Positions 1 through 5,607 of a stretch of 11,148 bases of DNA are shown in pieces. The stretch is from Terriglobia bacterium. Lineage in GTDB: Bacteria > Acidobacteriota > Terriglobia > UBA7540. The first letter of the stretch is position 1. Each line of letters begins with the position of its first letter. The stretch covers positions 1-11,148 of the forward strand of contig JASHSC010000081.1 in assembly GCA_030036915.1 (NCBI GenBank). The letters are read 5' to 3'. Both the position numbers and the translations under genes were made by a program. Below the pieces are notes generated by a model. That model saw nothing but the letters and a program-made list of their open reading frames with translations. It had not been told where the DNA came from and searched no databases.

Positions 1-31
1 TCTCGCTTTACATTGCCGGCGTCACCACACC

Positions 32-598
32 CTAACGCACTTCGTCGGTGAGCCAAAGGGCTTCGATCCAGGAGTCAATGTCGGCAGCATCCGGGCCGCT
101 CAAATCGCCACAAGCGGCATCGAGGGTTTTCCCCAGCCGCAAGATATGATTCAGCACGCTGCGACGTTTGGCCTCGGTGGGATGAGCCGTGAGAACCGGC
201 TCAACGTGCATGGACTCGATCAGCTTCTTGATGGCGATGGCGGGAACTTCCTGCCGCCGCAACTCGCTGAAAGTTTGACGCAGCGACATAGGAGCACCCG
301 TGCCCTGCCGGTCATGCGCGTGCAGGCGGCGCACGCGTTCACGTTCTTCGCATAGATTGACGAGGTGAAAAAAGAGGCTGAAGGCATGCGCAACGGCCGC
401 CGCTTCTTCCGGTGAAAGGTGTTGAATCGCTCGCTCCTTGGCTTCGACCAGCGGGGGATCGGGGCTTTGGCGAATTTGTTTAGCAACATTGCGGAGGACT
501 TCAATGGCTGAAAAAACTTTCCCCCCCGACTGCTCTCGGACCATCGCGCCGAGGCGCGTGGTAAGAAATCGAACCTCCTGTCGAAGTTGCTCGTTCAT
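32..598 (-). CDS. ppc: Phosphoenolpyruvate carboxylase, N-terminal fragment (frame stops early)
   Basis: PEP carboxylase adds bicarbonate to phosphoenolpyruvate to give oxaloacetate, replenishing the TCA cycle and feeding aspartate synthesis. The 188 residues match the N-terminal part of the family: an Arg-rich helix around 85-93 (EERERVRRLHAHDR), then VLTAHPTEAKRR at about 135-146. H139 in that motif corresponds to catalytic His138 of the E. coli enzyme. The fragment ends in LWLTDEVR, where intact enzymes continue for roughly 700 more residues (family length about 900). The in-frame TAG (34-32) is followed eight codons later by an in-frame TAA, so one miscalled base would not restore the frame. 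The ATG at 598 is the only start candidate; an AGAAGGG about 15 bases upstream is a distant, weak SD. It lies 89 bases after thrC on the same strand, fitting supply of oxaloacetate/aspartate. Identity is firm; whether the gene is truly broken or misread near the sequence end is open. Confidence 0.85.
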   Translation of the reverse strand: MNEQLRQEVRFLTTRLGAMVREQSGGKVFSAIEVLRNVAKQIRQSPDPPLVEAKERAIQHLSPEEAAAVAHAFSLFFHLVNLCEERERVRRLHAHDRQGTGAPMSLRQTFSELRRQEVPAIAIKKLIESMHVEPVLTAHPTEAKRRSVLNHILRLGKTLDAACGDLSGPDAADIDSWIEALWLTDEVR

Positions 599-655
599 GA
601 TCGTGTGGCGCGGCCCTTCTTCAGGCTCGCAATTTTTCCAGTGGATGAGAAGTCG

Positions 656-680
656 TGGTCTTTGCGACCAGGCGCGCGCC
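656..680. repeat. Small hairpin next to a GC palindrome after thrC
   Basis: In the 89-base thrC-ppc gap, TGGTC and GACCA arms (656-660 and 666-670) enclose a 5-base loop. They directly abut the perfect 10-base palindrome GGCGCGCGCC (671-680), which lies just after the thrC stop codon in the reading direction. No T-run follows, so this does not look like an intrinsic terminator. It could slow polymerase or shape the intergenic mRNA; the role is unknown. Confidence 0.3.
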
Positions 681-687
681 GAGAAAA

Positions 688-1977
688 CTACCTTTCACTC
701 AAAGCTCGCTTCAACTCCCGGCGAAGCGAATTCAACTCCGCCTCGACGTGAATTCGCTGGCCACCCTCCTTGCCCGTGGCACTATGACGCATGATGTAGT
801 CCGTGTCCTTGAGTTGGTGCCCGGTAAGGACGCACACGACATCTGAATGCCTTTCGATCTTGCCGCCCTGAACCAGCTTCCGCACGCCCGCCAGTGTCGC
901 GGCGGAGGCCGGTTCGCACGCGATGCCGTCCTGCGAGAGGACACATTTTGCCTGGGAAATTTCCTCGTCGGTCACCGACTCGCAGAACCCGCCGGCCCAT
1001 TCGAGCGCTCGCCGCGCTTTCTTCCAGTTGGCAGGATGGCCAATGCGGATGGCGGAAGCCTCCGTGTGGGGGGCATCAACCGCCAGCAACTCCGCCGCGC
1101 CTGTACGCAGGGTTTCGTAGAAAGGGCTGGCACCCGCCGCTTGAACGATCACCAAGCGGGGGATTTTCCCGATGAACCTCAAGTCCTTTAATTCGCGCAA
1201 ACCCTTGCCGATGGCCGAGGAATTTCCCAGATTGCCGCCAGGAACCACGATGTAGTCCGGTGAGTGCCAGCCGCGCTGCTCAAGCATTTCCACAACAATG
1301 GTCTTCTGGCCTTCAAGTCGGAAAGGATTGATTGAATTTACAAGGTAAAGTCCCAGTTCCGGGGCGACCTCGAGCAGCAGGCGGAAGGCCGCATCAAAAT
1401 TGTCACCTACTTCCACCACCAAAGCACCGAAATCCAGAGCCTGGGCCAGCTTGGCAGCAGAGATTTGATTGAAGGGGACGAAGAGCAGCGCTTTCATTCC
1501 GGCGCGCGTGGCGTATGCAGCCATGGAAGAAGAGGTGTTGCCCGTGGATGCACATGCCACCCAGCGGATACCTCGCGACAGCGCCCGGGTTATGCAGGCC
1601 GTCATCCCCAGATCTTTGAAGGACCCCGTAAGATTCGCGCCCTGGTGTTTGATCGTCAGTCGGATTGGGCCGGCCCACGATCCCGCGATCGGAGCCTCCA
1701 CCAGAGGGGTGGAGCCTTCGGAAAGCGTGACGATCCGCGCGCCGAGATCCACAAAGGGCACCAGTTCGCGAAAACGCCAAACGCCGCTGCGATCGATCGC
1801 GTCGTCGCTCAGCCGGCGTTGTCGCCACGTTTGGCGAAGCTGCTCGGGATCGATGGGATCAAAATCGTATTTCACATCCAGCAATCCACCACAGACGGCG
1901 CAGGCATGAGGGTCTTCCTTGGCATCCTGACGACGACCGCAGGATTCCTCGATGCACTGGAGGTAGGCGGAAGACAT
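688..1977 (-). CDS. thrC: Threonine synthase
   Basis: A PLP enzyme converting O-phospho-L-homoserine and water to L-threonine and phosphate, the last step of threonine synthesis, in the cytosol. The 429 residues open with a zinc-ribbon-like Cys set (C8, C13, C26, C29), as in many threonine synthases. Next comes the fold-type II PLP core: the Schiff-base lysine K121 in GSFKDLGM, the substrate-binding stretch ASTGNTSSSMAAYA (143-156), and the phosphate-binding glycine loop GGNLGN (247-252). Length and motif order suit the shorter fold-type II threonine synthases. Threonine dehydratase is less likely given the N-terminal Cys ribbon and the neighbouring aspartokinase. The ATG at 1977 has only a weak SD (AAGG about 14 bases upstream). 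The gene begins 35 bases after the lysC stop, so translation may depend on the upstream cistron. Stop is TAG. Confidence 0.93.
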   Translation of the reverse strand: MSSAYLQCIEESCGRRQDAKEDPHACAVCGGLLDVKYDFDPIDPEQLRQTWRQRRLSDDAIDRSGVWRFRELVPFVDLGARIVTLSEGSTPLVEAPIAGSWAGPIRLTIKHQGANLTGSFKDLGMTACITRALSRGIRWVACASTGNTSSSMAAYATRAGMKALLFVPFNQISAAKLAQALDFGALVVEVGDNFDAAFRLLLEVAPELGLYLVNSINPFRLEGQKTIVVEMLEQRGWHSPDYIVVPGGNLGNSSAIGKGLRELKDLRFIGKIPRLVIVQAAGASPFYETLRTGAAELLAVDAPHTEASAIRIGHPANWKKARRALEWAGGFCESVTDEEISQAKCVLSQDGIACEPASAATLAGVRKLVQGGKIERHSDVVCVLTGHQLKDTDYIMRHSATGKEGGQRIHVEAELNSLRRELKRALSER

Positions 1978-1995
1978 CGGTGTTGGTAGGCCTTG

Positions 1996-2058
1996 GTCAG
2001 GAGTCAGCGGGTTTAAACCTTTCCTTCAACCGCTTCCTGACTTTTGGTCCCTGACTCC
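1996..2058 (-). promoter_or_regulatory. Alternative inverted repeats spanning the lysC end and thrC leader
   Basis: On the minus-strand transcript, GGAGTCAG (2058-2051, inside the lysC tail) is complementary to CTGACTCC (2007-2000, in the lysC-thrC gap). GTCAGGA (2041-2035) is complementary to TCCTGAC (2002-1996). The two 3' arms share bases 2000-2002, so the 8-bp and 7-bp stems exclude each other. Such a layout can switch mRNA structure just ahead of the thrC start, but it could also be a chance cluster of four GTCAG/CTGAC words. No T-run or ligand-binding core is visible. Confidence 0.3.
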
Positions 2059-3491
2059 TTAAGTTTGAACTCTTCGTGAATGGCCTTCACAGCTTCTTCA
2101 ACCTCTGCTGCTCTCACGGCGAAAGAAATGCTCAATTCGGAGGATCCTTGCGCAATGGCAATGATGTTGATCCCGCGCTTGCCCAATGCACCGAATGCGC
2201 GGCCGGAAATTCCCGGTGTCCCCTTCATGTTTTCGCCGATGGCCACAACAATGGCAACCTGTGGCATAACCTCGATTGTCACCCGGTCGTCGTGCAGCAT
2301 TTCCAGTTCAAAGGTCTTTTCCAGTCGCGCCTTGACACGTTGCAAATCCGCATCATGCACTGCAAAACAGAGCACGTTATCAGCGGAGGACTGCGTGACC
2401 ATCAAAGTTGAAATGTCGTCCAGGCTGAGTGAATCGAACGCCTTGGCCGCGAGTTGAGGGAAAGTGAGCGATTCCTTGCCGGTGATGGTAATAAGGTCAG
2501 CCTTGCTGACGGAGGTAATTGCCTTCACGCCTTTCTGGTTGTTGGTGGCGGAAGGAACAATGCGAGTGCCTGGGCAAGAGGGATTGAAGCTGTTTTTGAT
2601 CCTAACCGGAATCTCCTTTTTCATGACCGGTTGAATGGTCTTGGGGTGGAGCACCTTGGCACCAAAGAAGGAAAGCTCGATGGCCTCCCGATAGGAAATT
2701 TCCGGAAGAATGCGAGCTTCAGGGACCAAGCGAGGGTCGGTGGTCATGACGCCGTCAACATCCGTCCAGATCCAAACTTCGTCGGCGTCCAGCGCGGCGC
2801 CCAGAATCGTGCCACTGTAATCGGACCCGCCGCGGCCGAGGGTGGTGCAGGCGCCGGAGCGGGTGGCACCGCGGAAACCGGTGATGACTGGAACGACCCC
2901 GCGCCGACGCAATCCGGCCAGGCGTTGCCGCGCTTTGGCATTGGTTTCGTCGAAAATGGGGGTGGCGTTGCCGAAATGATCGTCCGTGACGATCACCTCC
3001 GTAGCGTCGACAGCTTCCGCGGGAGTCCCCCGCGAGCGCAGGATGGCGGCAATAAGGTTTGCGGACATGACCTCCCCCAGGCTGGAAAGAGTGTCCATGG
3101 CGCGCGGGGTCACCTCTCGCACCAGTGAGAATCCCGAGCAGAGGTTTTCAAAGTCGGTCACCGCATCGGCGAGCCGGGGCAGGACGGTGGCCTGCTCAGC
3201 GGCTTTCAGCAATTGGTCGGCAACCTCGCGGTGCCGGTGGGCGAGTTCGCGGCGCACATTCTTCCAGTTTTCGCGATCGCCCTGGCTTGCCTCATTCGCG
3301 GCGCGGATCAGCATATCCGTCACACCGCCCATGGCGGAGACCACCACCACCACTTCCGCCCGCTGGCCGTGATCAGCAACGATCTCGGCCACACTCTTCA
3401 TGCGCTCGGCGCTGCCGACGGACGTCCCGCCGAATTTCATGACAATGACGGTTTTCTTCCCTTTGCTGGGGACAGGATTTTCTCTTACCAT
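2013..3491 (-). CDS. lysC: Aspartate kinase, monofunctional, with ThrA-like ACT domains
   Basis: Phosphorylates L-aspartate to 4-aspartyl phosphate with ATP, the committed step toward Lys, Thr, Met and Ile. The amino-acid kinase domain starts with MKFGGTSVGS (catalytic Lys is residue 19 from the start chosen here). It continues with VVSAMGGVTDML, the GRGGSDYSGT nucleotide/substrate loop (about 217-227) and TDVDGVMTTDPR (about 243-254). Two ACT domains follow (roughly 325-470). The second contains NIIAIAQGSSELSIS, close to the regulatory part of E. coli ThrA, but the chain ends without a homoserine dehydrogenase domain. By analogy with single-domain ThrA-like aspartokinases, threonine feedback inhibition is likely (inference). 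Start choice: ATG at 3491 has AGGA nine bases upstream; ATG at 3500 and TTG at 3512 are alternatives adding 3 and 7 residues. It begins within 70 bases of the LysR gene and precedes thrC by 35 bases. Confidence 0.93.
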   Translation of the reverse strand: MVRENPVPSKGKKTVIVMKFGGTSVGSAERMKSVAEIVADHGQRAEVVVVVSAMGGVTDMLIRAANEASQGDRENWKNVRRELAHRHREVADQLLKAAEQATVLPRLADAVTDFENLCSGFSLVREVTPRAMDTLSSLGEVMSANLIAAILRSRGTPAEAVDATEVIVTDDHFGNATPIFDETNAKARQRLAGLRRRGVVPVITGFRGATRSGACTTLGRGGSDYSGTILGAALDADEVWIWTDVDGVMTTDPRLVPEARILPEISYREAIELSFFGAKVLHPKTIQPVMKKEIPVRIKNSFNPSCPGTRIVPSATNNQKGVKAITSVSKADLITITGKESLTFPQLAAKAFDSLSLDDISTLMVTQSSADNVLCFAVHDADLQRVKARLEKTFELEMLHDDRVTIEVMPQVAIVVAIGENMKGTPGISGRAFGALGKRGINIIAIAQGSSELSISFAVRAAEVEEAVKAIHEEFKLKESGTKSQEAVEGKV

Positions 3492-3557
3492 CAATTCCAT
3501 TCCTGCGGACAAGACTTTGCCCCGCTGGGCTCGGCGAATCCATCTTGCGATGGCCCA

Positions 3558-4487
3558 CTAGCGGTTTGCGCCGGTATTCGTCGTGGAAGAAGCGCTGGCG
3601 ATGGTGGACTTCGTCGACTCGCGCACCACTTCGATAAAAACCTTGGCGGGAAGCGAAAGGTAGCGGTCCCGGCGAAAGACCAGGCCCAGCTCCCGATAAA
3701 TCTTCTGACCCTCGAGCGGGATCAATTTCAACAAGCCCGCGGCAACCTCCGGCTGCACATAGGTTCGGCTGATAAGGGAAATGCCCAGGCCGGCGCCCAC
3801 AAATTTCTTGATGGTTTCAACGCTCGCCATCTCCATGGAAATTTGCAGTTGGTCGCGATGTTCACGCAGCAAGCGGTCAATCACTACCCGCGTGTGGCCT
3901 GTTTTGGGCAGAATCAGCGGGTGTTGAGCGAGTTCCTCCACTGTTACATGCTTGTTTTTGGCCAATGAATGTGCCTTGGGGACCACCACCTGGACTTCAT
4001 CGCGAAACACCGGGATTACTTCCAAATTGCTGGCCGTCAGGGGCAAGGTAATGATCCCCAGGTCGACCGCGCCCTCCTGAACTTTCTGGAGGATTTTGTG
4101 GCTGAAATTTCGATAAATGCTGATTTGGACAAGCGGATAAAGCTGCTTGAACCGGGCGAAAGTCTTCGGCAAAACATAGAGGCAGGTGGCTTCGTTGGCA
4201 CCGATGAACAGTTTGCCGCGCGGGGTCTGGTTCAGCTCTGCAATGGCCTGGAGCGCCTCCTTGTGCATAGCCAACATTTTCTCGGCATAGCGATACAGGA
4301 TCTCTCCTGCGGGCGTCATCAAGACCTTCTTCCCGCTCCGGTCAAAAAGCTTCTCCCCGCACTCCTGTTCGAGCAAGCGCACCTGCGCGCTGATTGCGGG
4401 CTGTGTGCGAAATAGTTTCTCCGCAGCGCGCGAGAAACTTTGCAGCTTCGCCACTTCCAAGAAACTTCCTAGCTGATCGTAGTCCAT
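3558..4487 (-). CDS. LysR-type transcriptional regulator
   Basis: A DNA-binding regulator of the LysR family, 309 residues from the ATG at 4487, which is the usual family size. The N-terminal winged helix-turn-helix (residues 1-60) shows the classic FLEVAKLQSFSRAAEKL and QPAISAQVRLLEQECGEKLFDR pattern. A linker helix follows, then a periplasmic-binding-protein-like effector domain (about 90-290) with VDLGI, LILP and GAGLGISLISR stretches. The frame stays open 29 codons further upstream, but that extension is unlike LysR proteins and overlaps the proposed promoter, so the internal ATG is preferred. No clear SD is seen, which suits a short leader. Its stop is 67 bases before the lysC start on the same strand, suggesting co-transcription and control of the aspartate-family genes. 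The effector cannot be told from sequence. Confidence 0.9.
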   Translation of the reverse strand: MDYDQLGSFLEVAKLQSFSRAAEKLFRTQPAISAQVRLLEQECGEKLFDRSGKKVLMTPAGEILYRYAEKMLAMHKEALQAIAELNQTPRGKLFIGANEATCLYVLPKTFARFKQLYPLVQISIYRNFSHKILQKVQEGAVDLGIITLPLTASNLEVIPVFRDEVQVVVPKAHSLAKNKHVTVEELAQHPLILPKTGHTRVVIDRLLREHRDQLQISMEMASVETIKKFVGAGLGISLISRTYVQPEVAAGLLKLIPLEGQKIYRELGLVFRRDRYLSLPAKVFIEVVRESTKSTIASASSTTNTGANR

Positions 4488-4502
4488 TGTATTTGTAAAT
4501 CC

Positions 4503-4515
4503 AGAACCAAGTATT
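4503..4515. promoter_or_regulatory. Possible LysR autoregulatory half-sites
   Basis: AGAA-N7-TTCT, an interrupted dyad, overlaps the proposed -10 element of the LysR gene and lies about 15-30 bases before its ATG. LysR proteins commonly repress their own promoter through interrupted dyads in such a position. The arms are only 4 bases, so chance is a serious alternative. Confidence 0.2.
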
Positions 4516-4521
4516 CTAACA
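4513..4521 (-). promoter_or_regulatory. Extended -10 promoter for the LysR gene
   Basis: On the minus strand the sequence reads TGTTAGAAT, an extended -10 (TGn followed by TAGAAT, 5 of 6 to consensus). No good -35 is found 16-18 bases upstream, which extended -10 promoters tolerate. The implied start of transcription (about 4506) leaves a leader of about 20 bases to the ATG at 4487 and lies inside the upstream open extension of the frame, supporting the shorter LysR protein. Confidence 0.35.
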
Positions 4522-4528
4522 AACTGTG

Positions 4529-4539
4529 CGGGAATCCCG
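4529..4539. promoter_or_regulatory. Perfect odd-centred palindrome upstream of the LysR -10
   Basis: CGGGA-A-TCCCG, an 11-base perfect dyad, sits 7 bases upstream of the extended -10, roughly where a -35 contact or operator would be. It may be a repressor or activator site; a 5-base arm pair can arise by chance in a gap this long. Confidence 0.22.
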
Positions 4540-4540
4540 T

Positions 4541-4572
4541 GAAGAAAAAGGCACATGATAACGCATTTGTGC
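4541..4572 (-). terminator. Candidate intrinsic terminator after the MEDS gene
   Basis: On the minus strand, GCACA (4572-4568) and TGTGC (4555-4551) form a 5-bp stem around a 12-base loop, directly followed by CTTTTTCTTC. It begins about 60 bases after the MEDS stop and just ahead of the LysR promoter, where separation of the two units would be expected. The stem is short, so efficiency is doubtful. Confidence 0.35.
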
Positions 4573-4631
4573 AAAGTACTCAGGAATGTATCGTATTTTC
4601 AGGAGATGCAGCAGAGTCAGTGCCGGGAATT

Positions 4632-5360
4632 TCAGCGGCTCTCATCCGGCTGCGGTCGTTGGAGCCGTCCATAACCGGCCAGGATGGAAAGCAACCTCGT
4701 CACATCAAATTCGACGTCACGGAAAATGTCCCGAAGGTCGCGCTCGCGGTCTTCCGGGCTCATGGATAGGAATTTTTCCGCAGGGATGTAGAACGGATTA
4801 TCGCGGACCAGTGTGCCTTCCACGAGTAGGTGGCGATGCACGGCGATGGCGGAGAAGAGATGGGGGATCTTCAGATCGTTTATGTCATATCGGCATAACG
4901 CTACGCTGGGATATTCCTTGACCAGGTAATTGAGGCGAGAGTGAAGTTCAAAAAAACGTGTGACGTAAGGGTCTGAAGACTTGGCCCAGACTCCCTCTTC
5001 CAGCCAGCGCACGGCGGGGGCGTGATCTGCCTCTGCTTCGGCGAAAAACCTCTTGGCCCAATCCAGCAGCTCCCCCGGGTCCTGACTCGCTGTCGGGAAC
5101 TGCAAGGTGTGGTCGCGCAGGTGGCCCTCCACGGACACACCAAATTCGCCAAGGCGTGCGAGCATGCCAGAGCGCAATTCGGCAGGGGCCACGCAACAAC
5201 ATTTGTGGCCCCTGTGCAGGCCCTCGCTCAGGAACTCTGCTCCCTGCGTTGCTGTCCCGGGGCCCTGCTGGAGGATGGCGATGTGTTCGTTCGGGCGCAC
5301 AGGAACCCGGGCATCAAGATAGGTAAAGACTGGTGGCGAAGTTGGGGGTTGGTCCGCCAA
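4632..5360 (-). CDS. Stand-alone MEDS (DcmR-type sensory) domain protein
   Basis: A 242-residue soluble protein resembling the MEDS domain (methanogen/methylotroph DcmR sensory domain), a RecA-like fold without a working P-loop that is usually joined to kinases, HTH or STAS domains. Visible family traits are the opening NEHIAILQQ (24-32), the FLSEGLHRGHKCCCVAPAE segment (about 43-61), a central WAKRFF helix, and a C-terminal CRYDINDL...HRHLLVEGTLVRDNPFY block before PAEKFL. No output domain is present, so it must act through a partner. C54-C56 is an unusual Cys triplet that could bind metal or respond to redox, though hydrophobic packing is equally possible. The start is TTG at 5360, supported by AGGGAGG seven bases upstream, one of the best SDs in the window. 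It is divergent from the ABC-F gene. The specific signal is unknown; family assignment is by pattern recognition. Confidence 0.75.
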   Translation of the reverse strand: MADQPPTSPPVFTYLDARVPVRPNEHIAILQQGPGTATQGAEFLSEGLHRGHKCCCVAPAELRSGMLARLGEFGVSVEGHLRDHTLQFPTASQDPGELLDWAKRFFAEAEADHAPAVRWLEEGVWAKSSDPYVTRFFELHSRLNYLVKEYPSVALCRYDINDLKIPHLFSAIAVHRHLLVEGTLVRDNPFYIPAEKFLSMSPEDRERDLRDIFRDVEFDVTRLLSILAGYGRLQRPQPDESR

Positions 5361-5407
5361 CTGAAAACCTCCCTGGCGAATTCTCTATCTGAGCTCGCAG
5401 GTCAAGG

Positions 5408-5485
5408 TCATGCGTGCGACGGGCAGGAGATTTTTCCCTTTGAACCCTGCGGAACATACCGGCATCTCGCCGCATATTCTCCCAT
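5408..5485 (-). other. Possible 25-codon leader ORF ahead of the MEDS gene
   Basis: An ATG at 5485, almost exactly at the predicted transcription start, opens a 25-residue frame (MGEYAARCRYVPQGSKGKIS, then CPSHA) that ends in TGA. A second 8-codon frame (MTLTCELR) starts at the ATGA overlapping that stop. There is no room for an SD before the first ATG, so it would be leaderless. It may be coincidental. Confidence 0.15.
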
Positions 5486-5491
5486 GCTGCG

Positions 5492-5520
5492 ATTATGCTT
5501 TTGGCCAGTAAGCGAGTCAA
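5492..5520 (-). promoter_or_regulatory. Sigma70-type promoter for the MEDS gene
   Basis: On the minus strand TTGACT (5520-5515) and CATAAT (5497-5492) are separated by exactly 17 bases; each hexamer matches consensus at 5 of 6 positions. Transcription would start near 5485, giving a leader of about 125 bases before the TTG start at 5360. A second TTGACC (5529-5524) lies 9 bases upstream of the -35 copy, forming a TTGAC-N4-TTGAC tandem that might help bind an activator. Confidence 0.65.
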
Positions 5521-5607
5521 GGCGGTCAAAGCATGCAATACAACCCGAAAAGCTGATATTCTTGATCTGCGAGGTGGTTCGCTGCTCTATGGAAGATCTT
5601 CTTTTCT

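Noticed and set aside
1..34. Stop-codon reassignment (TAG/TAA read as Gln) to explain the short PEP carboxylase
   Set aside because: Other genes in the window end properly at TAG (thrC, LysR, mutM, nuoB) and TAA (ABC-F) at expected lengths, so the standard code applies.
2454..3968. Open frames of 224 and 251 codons on the plus strand opposite lysC and the LysR gene
   Set aside because: Low-complexity, His/Arg/Gly-rich translations without motifs; the opposite strand codes for clear aspartokinase and LysR domains.
4488..4574. 29-codon N-terminal extension of the LysR regulator
   Set aside because: The added residues do not resemble LysR proteins and overlap the proposed promoter and operator; the ATG at 4487 gives the normal family N-terminus.
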